A DNA stretch of 64,000 nucleotides. It comes from Ptychodera flava (lineage: Eukaryota > Hemichordata > Enteropneusta > Ptychoderidae). The notes beneath the pieces are model-generated. The model saw only the letters and a program-made list of their open reading frames with translations, was not told the origin of the DNA and did no database searches. The DNA is taken from the NCBI RefSeq assembly GCF_041260155.1, contig NW_027248372.1, positions 446,501 through 510,500 of the forward strand, in the 5' to 3' direction. Made by a program: the position numbers and the translations under genes. Below are positions 11,847 to 27,258 of the stretch, piece after piece (the first letter of the stretch is position 1; each line of letters starts with the position of its first letter).

Positions 11847-12053
11847 TCATGTCAGGTTGTCTCGTTTCTTTGCTTCTAATCGCTTGTCTCGATTTTCTAT
11901 AGCGTTGGGATCATAACACTGGCAAGCAGTTGTACAGTCTTCCGGGAATGGAGTGACTTCTTTGCCGGCTGTGGAGGCGCAGCAGTCACCGCCATCCCAG
12001 TCACAGTAGGCCCGATTGTTTTCTGCATCACAGAAGCCATCTTGAATGAACCG
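11847..12053 (-). CDS. PAPPA: Pappalysin exon 17: Lin12/Notch repeat 3 and stop
   Basis: Residues 1507-1574 plus the stop. [19 protein letters not shown] is the third Lin12/Notch repeat, then VTPFPEDC and a basic tail. In human PAPP-A the third repeat pairs across the dimer with the first two. Confidence 0.93.
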   Translation of the reverse strand, partial: RFIQDGFCDAENNRAYCDWDGGDCCASTAGKEVTPFPEDCTTACQCYDPNAIENRDKRLEAKKRDNLT

Positions 12054-15000
12054 CTGCAAGAAAGAGTCAGAGAGTGCGAATAGTCAATAATGAGGCTGTT
12101 TTGTCAGAAATAAAACACTCAGGCATCAATGAGTCAATTTACCAAAACATGTAAACAACCTGTGGTTCACTTATCAGTCGTTTCATGAATGTGGCTTGGC
12201 CCTGTCCCATGGTTCGATAGTGATTCTGTACGTCATTTCCTAATTTTCAACAAGTTCCATTTTGCACTGGAAATCACTTACCCTGCTACAGTGTTCCACG
12301 CACTTGAAGGCCATTGGCTCTGGGTACCATTTTTTCTGGGCGGTACACATGATCTCATCGACGTTGATGACGCCATTCTTGGCATTCACGTCCATGATGA
12401 CAGGGTTGTCTCCCGCCAGGCATCTCACTGTACAAGTATCACCTTTCAAACAGAATTAGTTTGGAATTTCATATTACTGAAGAAAAATGAATGTGTACAT
12501 AATTTCCAAAAAGTGCACATAACATACACAGTATATCGCCCAGCATCATAGAAAACACTCCTTTTAAGCACTTAGTAGCCAACACCTCAAAGATCAAACC
12601 TAAAAATATGTTTTGATGAAGGATGGTAATGTACTTTTAAAACATTTTACAAGTAGCGAGATTTGCAAACGTGTTAAAATTGCCTTCACTGTTTTTAAAA
12701 CTTGCAATGTTTCACATCTGTACCTTAGTATCGGACACTTGAATTATGATGTGCATGATAAGATTGACCGTTATCCGGCCAGGCAGTTTCATTTCCCAAT
12801 CTGCCGAGTCAGTTAAAATCGGCATTTAGCCAAAACTTTCTTGGCATGGTATGTTGTTGCAGGTTCAGTAAGTAAAAATCATGTTTAAAGAATCTGTGTT
12901 TTCAGTGACCTTCAAATGCCCGAGTCTTTGGTATGACTCGCTGACCTAATGATGGCATATGAACTACGCAGGATATTAAATATATTTCTGAAACTGAAAA
13001 TAGTGCAACATGAACATGATGACTATTACAGAATCAGATATTTGATTGACAATGTTATTATTTCGGATTGCAAGTGATTGTAGGACTTACCTATTGAATT
13101 ATCTTTACATTTGAATTCTACAAGTTTGCTTGAAGGCGGTGGCGGACACTGTCCAGTCAGCTGCCTGCATCTTTTAAAACTTCCCTCCCAGGTACCATCA
13201 CGGCCACAGACGATGCTGTTTGAATTCTGTAATGAAATCAGACCACGCAAAATCAGATCAAATCGAAATTTAAAAGAAAAACAGTATGTAAGTGGAACTG
13301 TAAAAATAAATGTACTTAGCTCTTTTTTAAAAAATGTTTGAGGTTAGCTTTTTTATACCAGTCCTTTAGTGATCTTCATTTACTTTTATCCTGCCAAGTT
13401 CATATGTCATCATAAGGTCAAATTGGTTAAAAACAGTATTTTTCAGAAAAAGTTGAATATTTTAAAGCACTTGACTAAATCTGCTATAATATACTATGCC
13501 CAGTAGCGTGTATTGGGTTTGGCATAATACCGCATTCTAATTATTTGGCAAATGAATGAATTGTTTATTTAACCAGATAAAGGTACAATTACAAGAAAAA
13601 TATTACAGTGAAAGTATGACTTTATCTGGTTTGGACCATAGAAATAGTCCACAAGGACTAGTCGAGTCCATGGCCCACTATCAGCTCATAACTGTAAGCG
13701 ATGATTGGGAAGCGATATGCCTTACAAGATAAGGGTTACGAGTTACCATAGGTAAATGGCACTTTACGTTTATGTCATCAAACTAGAAATGTAAATCTCC
13801 TTTTTTTCATCAAAAGTAAGACAGATCATACTGTAAATGACACGTTCAATATTTACCAAACTGTGAGTTTACAGCATATCTTATTCACTGAAGTGCGCTG
13901 AAAAAGATGACCAGATGACACACCACACCACAGTGAGTGAAAAGAAAGCGTATCTCACCCTGTCGTTTTCCCCGGGGCATCTAAGTCTACATTCACTTCC
14001 ATAGTAGAACTTGTCTGTGCAATTGTACATGCCGAGGTACAAAGGAGTGGGTGGATCACACGTGACACGCTCGCATGTGCTACCCTGCCACTCAGCAGTC
14101 TCTTCACAACTCATACGAAATGATCTCCTGAAAGAATAAACATTAAATGATAGGGTATGTAGCTACACTTTACAAAGTGCCTTTGAACAAAATTTAACGC
14201 TTGAAATGAGACATATTAGATACTACATTAGAAGGGCGTTTAATTAACATTGTTAAGGTCTGTAAATCCGGGGATCTGTCTGGAAACATAATCTGAAAAA
14301 TTCTATAATTTTTAAAGTCCAAAGGCTTCTTTCGTCAAAGAGATCCATATTTGAGGGACTACATTGGTTGGTACTGACTACAGCACCTCATATCGTTTAT
14401 GGTCCTCTATCCCTACTTTGAATATTAATCAGGTCCACTATCTCCTGCTTAGCGGGCCAATGCCGTAGCATGCATGTCTTTCATTGGAAAAAACCGATCG
14501 ATCAGAAGTGTCAACTATGAATGGCAGATTTTGCTGGCCATATGAACTTATTGGTCAAAACACCACAATGAATACCTGCCATAAAGTTAATCCAGTGGAC
14601 ATGAAATCTCGAGGAAAGACCATTTCATGTGCCTTTTTAATATGTAATAATAGCTTTACGTTTAACATACATTAGTTTAATTCAGGATAAAGGCACAATA
14701 AGTATTAAAAATACAAATTGTTGCATCACATATAGAAAAGAATAAACAATAAAAAAGGAACATAACACAGTAAATAAACTTGCCACAACAGCTAAAAGAC
14801 TAGTCAAAAAGTTACTAAGAGCGTCACTTTACTTTCCTGTCCAGTCTCAGTTGATATGAATATTATTAATAAGTATAGAGTACACCACTGAAAAGAAACG
14901 TACCCAGATTAAACCATAGGTAGTATCCCCTCTCTACTATTTATGATTAAACCAAATACTAATCATGTATCCTGTAGGGCGTTTACAGATTTATTGTATC

Positions 15001-18000
15001 ACTCCTCCAATGTCCTGAATGTAGACACACATTCGTCTTATAGAGTAGGAGCAAGAGTGGAAGTGAATGACTGAATCTGGTGATCCATGATATCGCCACT
15101 CTCTCAAAAAAATTTGGCAAACAACAAAAGCGAAGCAAAGATGCAATATATTTTTTTAGTCAACCAAAATTATTCATTGACCTTTTTTTTATGGTACCAG
15201 TGGGATGTGAAAGTCACTAAATTTATGCATTAGACATTCTCTTACTTTCTCTTTGCCAGGCCCTTCACGTAATATCCCACTTTACAGCGGATTTTACAAG
15301 TCTCCCCGATATTCAAACCACCTTGCTGACACTTCTGTGAGACGAGGACAGAGTTCGGTGGAACATCTGGCTTGTCGCAAACCAGCTGGCAGAAGGATTC
15401 CGGTAGACTGTACAGCCCATCTGCCTGGCACACAAGCTTGTTGTCAGTGCCTGAAAGTGAAAGTTAAAGCGACCCTGCTATTTCTCAGCCGATTTTATAT
15501 CTATTTGCATCTTCAATGATTACAAAAAGTAATTGACATACACGTAGTGAAAAAGCACAGTTAAATTCACATATATATTTGGTAATCTAGTGTCTATAAT
15601 TTACATATGGGCAAGTCAGTTCACGATCATACATTAATGCTTTCACTCAGGGACCCAACATTACACTCAAGTCTTGAAGTCACACTCATTCAATTGTGAG
15701 TCTGGTTCCTTGGTCATGCCTGATTTTGTATTCACCATCGTCTAATAGTGAGTCTGGTATGACCCTATTCATTTTGTCGTTACAATCCCCCAATTAAATA
15801 TAACCATTTCATTATAGTTAAATTATTAGCAATAGCATAGTGGCACCTACCCTGTAATTTAGCCGGTGCTATGCATTTGAATGTGCACTCTTTGCCATAG
15901 GTTGTTCCCAGTGAGCAGACTACTTCGGCGTTTGTGATGACCGGCATTTTACAGTCAATGGGAAAACACCCCAAAGTTGACAAACCCTCCCACTGTCCAT
16001 CAATACACATCACCTGAAGAAAAGGAAACATAATGCAGACACATTGATTAATGAGCAGGCGTTTTGAGGTCATTACTAATGTGCAAACTTGGTAGTAAAG
16101 CATACGGAACAAATGATATGCAGAAAAGTATACGATGTTGACATCCTCCACGTAACTGCCTGTGATACAACAGCACGCAGCTTTCTGTATATTTACATGT
16201 TCAACGGCAATATAGGTCGATATTACTTTGTTATAATTATAAAATGGGATAATGCGCTCAGTGTTAACAGATGGCATTATGACAATAATATTTGTGATAC
16301 ATGGGTACATTTTCCGAGATTATATCTGCCTGAATGCTGTGTGTTGCTTCTAATAGTAATCGACGTAACGGTTAAACTTTTTACATATGAGTGGCTGGCT
16401 TGTAATAGAATATCTTCTTAATGACCATCTCTAAAGTTCACAACTGTCACGACTTTAAATACAAATTCTCTCTTCCTTTATTTTGTTGCTGTTATCGTTT
16501 TGGTCTGTTCTTACTAGTTGTTGAACCTTTGTTGTATTTATACATCGAGATCCCAAAGAGGATACGATTTAAAAGAAGGCTTTATTTACCTTACAAAAAT
16601 AGCTATGAACTTTCGTATGTCCCATCGTAAACAACATGTCAGGAAGGTTTAGTTAAACTTGCAGTTATCATAGTCGAAAGTTTTGAAAATGTAGCATTAC
16701 CTCTTGTTTCGCTGATGGTACATAGCCAACATGGCACTTCACCTCGCACACATCCCCTTCTTCGAAGTTGTTGTCAGGGTAACACTCAAGGTCAGCGTGT
16801 TTGATATTCAGTTTGGCGCAAGCCGGCTTCTTGCACTGATACGCTGAACACTGCCTGGTGTACGGATTGTAAACCTCGTCACGGCCACACTGGCTTATCG
16901 TGATCGGGTCAAGTCCGTTGTGAGACCTCAGTGCCACTGCAGAGATCTTTACATGGGGCGACTTGAACTTGATGATGGCCGCCTCAGTCATGTAGAATGG
17001 CTTGCTGAGATCGTGCAGAACGTTGATTTGGATGGGATTGTCCCTGCAGTAGATGAAGATCTCCTTGCTGCTCAGAGGGTGGCTCTCACCAGATGTGTCC
17101 AGCAACGCCACAGATATGGACTTGGCTTCTGGACTCAACTTTAAAGCATCGATACCGTCTGATGCAAGGTATATAATGATGGATGTTGCGATGACTGGCT
17201 TTCTGAAACCAACCTGTAAGACGAAATCACACAATATGTAAAGCAAATTCTTAACTAACATTTACTTTTGTTAGATGTACGAGCACATCATACCCTAAAA
17301 TGACAGAAAATATCCAGATATCGGTCTGACACATTATTTGTATAACCCATAAAAAGTTTATAGATGCACTAGTAGTCACTATGTGTTCTGTCACCTGTCT
17401 TACTGCATACTCACCCTAAGCCAGTAATCTTCATCATGCAGATCCGGGTTGCAGGGATGCCATGATGTGGTTGGGTCATTGTCCAATCCGCATTTCTGAA
17501 AAAAATCACGGCTGATTTCTGAGCTTTCTTTGTATAAATTACTGACAGTGCAACAATTACACCCATAGCGAAGATTTTTATGATTTCTTTCATTTTTTTT
17601 CCAATTCAAGTCAGCATCTATGTCTCTCTTTTTCCAATATCATGCAATGTCCAACTATTTCTCAAATCTTACACAACAAAACTGCGAGTCAGTGACATGT
17701 AAAAAAGCAGCAACAACTGGAGACCGAAAACAAGTACAGGCGCAGATTCCTAGGCTCGAGTCCACTTCTGTCGCTACATCGCTTCTATTTGTCAATGTCT
17801 CTGTCAATCTTTTTGCGTCTTTGTCTATGTCTATCACCCCTTTCATCACCTTGGTTAATTGGCCCAATTCTATATTTTCTGTCACAAACTGGACCTCAAT
17901 GCCTGGTAATCATTGAATCTAATGCTGGCAAAGTAATGTAATCTTCAAAGTCCTTCCTTATGACAGGTCTATAATCCGTAAACCACTCGACAGAAAGAAT

Positions 18001-21000
18001 ATCCACAGTACCAACATTACGGGTAATAAACTCACCTGTGTATGTGCTGGTTGACCAATCACAACACTTTCCGGACACTCATCTGTTTGATATTCCGGAT
18101 TGGCCAGTGCTGTGGATGCCCATTGGTCAGAGTAGCCAGGTGGCGTGTAAAAACCACAGTCTCGGATACTGAAATGTCTTTCAAATTCTTCACAGATGCC
18201 GTCACCATCGTAACGGTAGCACAGGCTCGGCTCTCCTGACATTTTTAAAAGGAACATTCTCATAAACAAACGTGTTAAGTTGACAAAATCCTGAGCTTTC
18301 CAGTTTAAACCACTATGATTTTGGTCACTTTGGGCCATCTATTTGGTCGAGGATGGAAAATGAAAACTATTTCCATTTTTCTTTTGTAATAATCTCAAAA
18401 TATAGGGTCATAACTAAAGTTATTAAACTTTTGTGTGATGTAAACTTTTACGCATGGTGTACCACATTTATTGTAAAACATTTAATAGTCGCAGGTGAGA
18501 CTCAGTTCCCTTCCAGGATCACCTGATACAATTGTCAAAACAATAACTTCGATTAAAAATCGGTGAGCATCGATAATAAAAATGTCTGCCAAGCAACTCA
18601 GATAACCATCTCCATCAACTGCATTGCCATCGTCGCATATTCTTCCTCACTGAGTATGCACTCGCTGATGAAGATGGTTTATTGATCTGTTAGCGTCAAA
18701 AATACAGCATAGCCATTAAAGGTATACAGTCACCTATAATCTAAATATGCCCATGTATGGTCAAACGGGCGTTCCTTAGTATTCAAATTGTCCATGTGAG
18801 GGCGCTGTTTTTAAAAAGCGGCCACCCGCTTAAAAACTGTGATTGGTTAGATTTTCTCTTTCCATGGTAACTGAGGCAAAATTGGAACAGATGACAGTAT
18901 ACCTTTAACCATTACATCACCACATAAATAGTGCAATTGACAGAATGACAAGATATTAAACACGCACCTTCACAATGAAAGAATTCATCCTTGTGGCATT
19001 TCAGACTACATCCATCTCCATCAACTGCATTACCATCGTCACATTCTTCACCAATGGATCTGTTATGTCAAATACAACACAGAAAAAATTATGAAATATG
19101 GCATATCATTATTTTTTGTCTAGTGGCCCCTGCCTTGAAAAGTACAGTCACCACTGAAGACTCACGTCAATTATTTTGCACATTTTCAAACTTTAAGGGA
19201 CAATACTGCAACTATTAATATTTTAGTCATTGTTTTTGCGCTGTGTGACGATTACATTTTCCAGTTCATCTCTTTAGTCTGAAGTATGTTGAAATACAAA
19301 GCATTAGTGTACCAAAAATCATGCCCTGTGGATAACATTCAATGTTATTATTCTTTACGAATGAATTCTAATCTGGTCTTAAATTAAGTTTTCAACGATG
19401 TCATTTTGACACTGTGCAGAAACAGACTTTGTCAACAAAGTGAAAACTAGACATTTGACATGATTAGGGTGTTACACAAGGCATGGTATTATCCATAAAA
19501 GACAGAAATATTGGAAAGTACAAGTTAAAGATAGTTCCTAAAGTTGTAAATAAAATTTGTTCTGGAAATTAAAAAAATATAAAAGGAAGTGTTTTCTTCT
19601 TGAGATCGAATGCACCTCGGGGACAGATATTCGGACTTTCAAATGTCTACAACTCCTTTCTGATCTACCACTTTTGGGGGCTCATTTTAAAGCTCCTGGA
19701 GTGAGAACAGCTTTCATCGTCTTATATTTTTAAAAATTGAAAATTTTAGTTTTCCCCATAGAGTTAACACAGGGGTGGCGGCCATTTTGAATTTCGAATA
19801 TCTGTTAGTGTCTAGTAATTTTTTTCTCTAGTAACTAACTTTTCATATTCACCCTGATTTTTATTCTTGGTTTGGCAAAAAAATGCTGAAACATTAATTG
19901 AGGAAAGCGTAAGCCAAAGTTTTTCTCTTTCGAGGTGCGGACTGCTTTAAGATTACTGGCGTCTTCATTTGCAAAGTGTGTCACTGATTTTTTTTGTTTT
20001 CCATTGATGAAATTTCATTACCTTTCAATGATGCCATCACCACAGAATGTGTGACCGTGTTGGTAGACGAGAGGAGGTGATAGGTCACTGCTCTTTGAAC
20101 CCTGCACTGCTTCTATACGGTATACGTATTGTGGACCGGGAACCACATCGCTGTAAAGTGAAACAAAAGTGATGTTCACTAGAAACGAAGAGTACATTGA
20201 ACACTTTACAACAGGAATGCCAGAATAGTCAACCATGCATAATTGCTGTGCATAAATGCGATAAATGATTCTTTGTGATTTCTTATTATGGTTAACACGA
20301 TTGGAACTAATTTGGGATAATTGGATAGTGAAGTAATGTCCGCTTAAACTGCAAAAATAAGCTCATCTGCTTTTCTTTTTAAGTTAAACACTTGTTTTAT
20401 GAGTAATTTGTAATATTGCAACATTCAACCACAGGGCACCTAACACTTTTAAGAAATTTGAATAATATGAAGATCCAATTCTCCGAAATTAGTTCCAATT
20501 GTGTTAGTAATATCTGCATTTCAGTGTTGTTGATGTTCTACTTTGTTCATTAAGATGATTATACCTATATACCACTAGAATGTGTAACTAGACAGTAGAC
20601 CAAGTGCGAATCCCACAAATCAGTTTAACCCTTTCACCGTCATGGGGGAAGCCCGAACCGATTGTTATGAATTGTTGTAAATGGTGTGTGTGTGGACATG
20701 TTTACAGCGAACTTGGTGAGCAAATTTATAATTATAACACGCATAATCCGCAGTCTGTCTTCTAATTCGTCAACTGAGAGTCACGAGGGATGCTTTCTTT
20801 TTTGTTGCTGATCCACGTAAGCGATGTTATCAGGCATTATTTGTTGGAACTGTTGCCTGCCAGGCATAGGTTCCGAAAAGTGATGCCCGCTGACGTCAAA
20901 AACGACATTTACGCATGCGCGAACTGGAATATGAACAAAGATGTCGTCTGCGGCCGAGCGAAACGATAGTCGAGAATTTTCTTGGTTTATCCTACTTTCT

Positions 21001-23467
21001 GAAGAAGAACTGAACGCTCTGGTTTCCAACAAGAACTCGAAGCGGATGGAAACGATAATCAAAGGTGCGTTGAACGTTTTGCAGAAGTATTGCGACGATG
21101 TCGGGGAACACATTTTCTTGCCGAACCACTCAAACATGTCACGTTCGGTAAGCTTAAGTTTTGTGTATGGAACGATCTTATGCATGACTGTGGTTGAGTT
21201 GTGTTATAAAACACATATTGACTGGCCATTAGAGCAACAGCAGACGTCTTTCCTGTGAGGCGACCCCCAAAACAGACTGTTTGGGGGGTGACTCGCAGTC
21301 CCTCGGGGTACAGACGTATGCTGCTGCGCAAGTCAACATGAGTATGGGCCTACCGTCTTTGTTCCAGAACCTTCAACTGTCTATTTCATAGCATAAATCA
21401 AATCCTTTGGGACTTAATCTAGTTTTAAATCCCAACTTTTTCACTGTTATCTTCGCTAAACTTTACACAGAAAACAGCATACCTGGCTTTCTTGCAGACG
21501 AAATAGTAAGTAGGCCCATAACCTATTTCTTACAATCTTCAAACAAGTTCCTGAAAGCTTGGTTTTTCTGTGAAATACAGGTAAGATGAAAAGTACATTT
21601 ATTTCTCTGAAAACATACCTGTCCGCGTATCTCGGCGTCTCAACGGTTACTGTGTTTTCACCTGATGGAAAAGCTGGTGTACGGTGCACTGTATACTTCA
21701 GTGGTTCGCATGGCTGGCAGACAGGATTGTTCGGTTCGGATGTGATCTGCACCGCATCGATGCTGACGAACGGCTTCTTGATGTGCACGCGGACTTTTGA
21801 TACCCGCTTATTGACGTTCAGTCGTGTCGTGTACGGCATGTCGCAGTAGACGTCGATCTCGCCGAGAGATTTTTCCAATCCGTCGGTGAACACTAGCACC
21901 ACGTCCTTCACGCCATTTGTCGGATACCAGGCGACCCAGAGCGAAAGCTGTACCGGTATGACGGGGATGTTGAAGCCAAGTTCAATGTAACAGTCGTCGC
22001 AAACACCATCGACTGGGTCCGGCATCCACGCTTTTGTGCTGGCATCACAGCTTTCAGCATCAGGTGGGCCTGAAAGAAGAAAGCGATCGATTGTATGTCA
22101 CAACCGTGAACCTAACACAGGTTGTAGTAGATTCACGCTTCGTGTGCAACCGAATGAGGCGAGCGAAGGTGCGCTATGTTACAATTCAAATTTTCTGATA
22201 TTGGAGAGATTATATGGAAATTTAGGTAACACAATCTGGCGGTGGACAGTACATTTGGAAACAACTTCCCCGTGACTTTGGTACACTGTTGTTGGAAGAT
22301 AACATTTCTGTATGTGCTTGGCATAATGCAAAGCATACAATATACACCATGGACTCTTTAGGGTCAGAAAATGGCACAATGATAACTTACCGAGTGCCTG
22401 CTTTGGGTCCCAAAACCCTTGATCACGGGAAGGATTTGGTGAATATGCCGTGCTAGCATACTGCTGGAGGGTATTATCGTTTAGGCACTGGTTGCAATCG
22501 CTGTCTGGTCCTCCCAGATTCCCACTCAATGGTGGTACCCACGCGAGTACAATAGTTGACGACGGTTTGTGGACGGAGATGATGGTTGGCGCCATTGGGA
22601 CTGAAGAGGGTGCCCTGTCGTTCTCCCAAGGTTTATACATCAAGTCGATATAGCAGTGCATCCGGGCGCCCTGTTGCGGTGTAAATGAGTTTGTACAATC
22701 GTCGTCTGAAACGATACAAAATAAAAATATAACACTGTCCGACAATGAATCGGTCATAAGAACTTCGTTCAGGTAATAATCTGATATGAAGAAAGACAAG
22801 GTGAATGAATTGCGCCATCGGTTGATTCTAGAAACGAAGACTTTTGTTTTTACAAAGTCTACATAGTTGCACCTAGTTTGGAACTTAACATTGCGAACTG
22901 AATTGCGCGCCATGGAAGTTTCAGTTATTTAGTAGAAGGGAACATCAATAAGTCTTTCCAATTACGAGAGGCATTTTGTGTATTTTTCTTACCTGCATAA
23001 CTCATGTAATTTGTGTACGGTGTATTTCTATATACAGTCTCTAAACCACATTTATCATATTCACACGGCTCGGGGTCTCTACAGTAGGTGTTGAATGGTG
23101 TAGGTGCCGTGTCCTCGACCATGTCTCCCAATTCCAAGGAAGGATGCAGTTCAAGGCATTCATCGTTGCATTCCATCTCCGATATGCCATGGTGTACGTG
23201 CCACAATCCAAGGACGTGGCCGAACTCATGGATGGTGGAATCCACCTTGCCCGGCTTGCCATAGTGGCTAGGTTGCAATACCACGCCACCTGTACGGAAC
23301 AAAAGACCACATTTTCAATGACGCTGCGCAATAGTTCTTACCTACCGACCTACCTGCATGCATAGCTGCATGGATGCCTTCCAGATTACCTACCTACATA
23401 CGTATACCTACCTAACTACGTTTACCTACATACCTAGGTACATACATGTACATAGATACATAGATAT

Positions 23468-23560
<93 letters not shown>

Positions 23561-23577
23561 CAGACAGACACACACAC

Positions 23578-23616
<39 letters not shown>

Positions 23617-26600
23617 CACAGACAGACAGACATACATACATACATACATACATACATACATACATACATACATACATACATACATACATACATACATACA
23701 TACGAACATACGAACATACAGTCATACATACAGTCATATTGTTTGCTGGACACCTACCTAAAACATCAAAAACCGTCTTTTCCCAAGGAAATGTAGCAAT
23801 TCCTTGCAGTCTTTGTGCTGTCCATGATGCAAAGTATACGTTCAGGTGAGTGGTGCTGTCTAAACCAAGAATGCTTTTGTATTCGTTCACATGCATGTAC
23901 GTTCTGCAATGAGAGAGAAATTGATTTCTATGAAGAATCTCTCTGGATAAATGAATTTTAATTTCATTCGCTCTTTAATTTGCTGGACTGTATGACACCC
24001 TCTACCCCTCAACAAATTCAGTACAGTGTAGCAAGAAGGTGGTAGCACGAACACCTCACGGTGGTTTGGCCGCGCATTGCTTTGGCTAATGTTCAGCGAA
24101 AGTGTTCAGGGAATGTCAGTGAAAGGCACAGAGCAGAAGCGATATAGCACGTTAGGGTTTGTGAGTCTCCGATTTGTCATATCTGTCCAAATCCAGAGAA
24201 GTGCAATGTAACTGTTGGGGTCAAATAGTGTGTGACTTTGTGTGTCCGTCCATTGCCCGATTCGTCTTCCAGTTCATTTAGAATGCCGCGAAGGGTCCCA
24301 GCATGTAGTGTAAAACTGTGACACATCTCATAGGGTATCTGAAACTTTGGACAACTGCCACGGCAGATGTCTGAGCTGAAACAGAGTGGTGTTTGTAGCT
24401 ACTTTGCAACCGTGGTTGTACTTTATCAGGGTCACTTAAAAGCAGACGAGCGTCAATTATTGTTTTAAAATGTTGCATCTGACGATGGAGACGCCAAATG
24501 CTAGTCGCTGTCGACGAACGCTGTGTACCGCGTATGACCCTCTACAGTGTACAGTCGCTTTTCAACTTGAAAAACGAGTTGGCAAGATGGAGTTGCCTTG
24601 CTTCGTGACCATACAAGAACAGGGATCTTCAACATACAGCGACGGGTCACATAAAAATGTTATTTGCTTACATCTCTGACAACTGTCTGTCTGAGTTATA
24701 ATGGGGAACACGGTGTATGTAAATAAACCGCCATGTAGCATAACACTTAATATTCCATTTCCCAGCAATATCACAAAGTGTGGCATGTCAGATTTGCAAC
24801 AGCAATAGTTGAACAATGCATGTTGTAGGTTGCATGTAGGTTTTATTACGTTGGACGATAGACACTGCAGCTGGTCAGGCTGCACCTTTGATTGCGGGTC
24901 GAATTACAGACAGCGACCGCAGCAACGACAGCCTTGCGGTCGCCAAGGTGATGTACTTTGATCTCCGCGCGACTTTGGCATTAATCATCGGCATTGTTAT
25001 TGCTTTCACGGTGACGTGACATCGCACAGTGCTCACTTTCACTGAGTCGGCCCAATTTGTCCACCAACAGAGTGACGACATATGTTTTCATCTTGTGAAT
25101 GAAAAGTCTCAAAGAGTTCAGAATCCCCGACCCGTTGCCATTCAGGACACAGCTTTACTGGGTCTACCACCCATCCAGTATGATCTCAGTCTGTCAGCGG
25201 GCTGCACCTATAGCCTGCACTCTTTTGCTACTTGAAAAATGTATAGCCAACACAGAAAGCGCCAATTGCAACACTATAGAAAGCACCGTATGTAAACCAT
25301 GAACCTTCACCGCCCGTAAACTAACCATGAGTTGAGAAACCGAATCGCCACACTGAAAAGATGGATTGGATTTCTAAAACAACCAATCGGTGTCCTTCCT
25401 GACACTGCCTTAGCGTCTATCCGTTCTAAGAATATCTTCTCTGTTATCGCAACCCATGACTTTTAACCGATTGAATATGTAATATCCGCAGTTCCTCTAC
25501 TTTGTTGTGTAATATCCAGTTTCTTTTAGAATTATTCGAGGTTTGTTGAGCTTATCCCACAAACCTTCTTGAAAAATCTCATCCGCGAAAATTGAAATAA
25601 CCTTTGCGGCTGATAAGTTTTGAATAAAAAAAGTGGAACTAAGCAATGTGTTAAGGAAATGTTTCGATAAAAGGCAACAAATCCCTATTTTCAATAACAT
25701 TCCAGGAATTTTTTGTCCTGAGATTATTTTGTCCTTTTCTTATCTTCTGAAATACGTCGAAATGTGGGCGACTAAAATATTTGTTTACCCATAGACCCTG
25801 GAGCGTCTTGCTTCAGGGCCTGTGGTTTGACATAATGCGATCAAGTGATGACGTAATGCTTCTCACAAAACTCTTACGTCATATTAGCTTACATCATGCC
25901 GACGAGTTATTGTGGGCAGTAGAGTTGGTTTTCATGCCAAACATGCTGCTGTAACCGTATAGGAGGAGGACTGTATGTCGAGGGGCGACCTACTGAAGTG
26001 ATGCTTGTGAATGGCGGCCATTTTTATCAGATTAACCGATTTGGAAATGCGGTGCTTCAATTGAAGATTTGTGTGAACTTACCGTAAATGAATGTCAAAA
26101 TGTTGTCATGATTGACTTATAATGAGAAAGGACGAGACGAATCATTTCAGTCGGTAATTTTTGGCGCGAAGTTGAATATAGAACGCAATGGAAATACAAT
26201 TTTCTGTCAGCCACGCCGTCTCTCTTTCTCTCATTCACTTATAAATCATCTACAGAATACACAATCGGACTTATTGATTTATTCACTATTCTCGTGATTA
26301 CATTTCCAGAAAAGTCGAACGTATAGCGATCAATAGTCTCCCTCTCTCTGTGTCTTTCCCTGACTCTCCCTGTCTGTTTCTTTCTGTGTATCCCTCTATC
26401 TGTCTGTCTGTCCCTGTCTGTATCTGTCCCTGCCTGTGTCTGTCCCTCTGTCTCTGTCTCTGTCTCTCTCCCTGTGACCAATTCTTGATCGGTAGAATCA
26501 TAAATAGTAGCGGGCCCCTCTACTGCCTATGATTGAATTATAAAAGGTAGAAGCAATAACTCCGGCCCTACACCCCTGGTGGGATTCTAACAGACTTGTC

Positions 26601-26972
26601 AACGTCGTAATATTAATGTTGATTACAATATATTATTAAGCTGAGTTGCTTGTGGCCTCAGCCTCTCGTGGTCGACATAGACCAAGCAGAGTAATGAGAA
26701 CAGAAAAAACGTGAGCACGAGCAACTCACACGAAATTGTGTTCGATCGGCAAAACGTCAAAGGGTAGAAGCAAGGCTTTAATATAACCACCTGTTGATTC
26801 TCACGACTTTTACACTTATTTTTAAAACGAAAGATCGGCTGATGTGCCTGCAGTATAGGCCCTACTATTCAAAATACAGGGTTGATGGTATAAACAGACT
26901 CGGTTATGCTTACCCGCTTTTCGGTAGGCCTAAGAAGTTGATAGGTAAATTTGTTCATATTGCTCATATGTA

Positions 26973-27047
<75 letters not shown>

Positions 27048-27065
27048 ATTCAAGAATGCTTATAT

Positions 27066-27130
<65 letters not shown>

Positions 27131-27195
27131 TCAAGAATGCTTAGATTTCTTTTGAATCGTAATCATCACCGAAAGTCAAAATACAGTTTTCTCCC

Positions 27196-27258
<63 letters not shown>

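Larger units (their letters stand above)
12054..17414. other. Pappalysin introns 10-16 (minus strand)
   Basis: Introns at 12,054-12,281, 12,443-13,090, 13,227-13,958, 14,128-15,245, 15,451-15,850, 16,014-16,700 and 17,214-17,414 are A/T-rich. I see no further gene in them. Sequence at 13,550-13,690 and 14,660-14,760 shares a weak TTTATTTAACCAGATAAAGG-like look and may be repeat debris. Confidence 0.5.

Noticed and set aside
20781..21185. 134-codon minus-strand frame in pappalysin intron 6
   Set aside because: It is the shadow of the plus-strand candidate exon and its CpG-rich promoter patch; no family match.
23426..23896. Long Tyr/Val/Ser/Ile-rich frames over tetranucleotide repeats (also at 8.4, 37.4, 39.8, 44.1, 46.6 and 52.0 kb)
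   Set aside because: They are translations of microsatellites, not genes.
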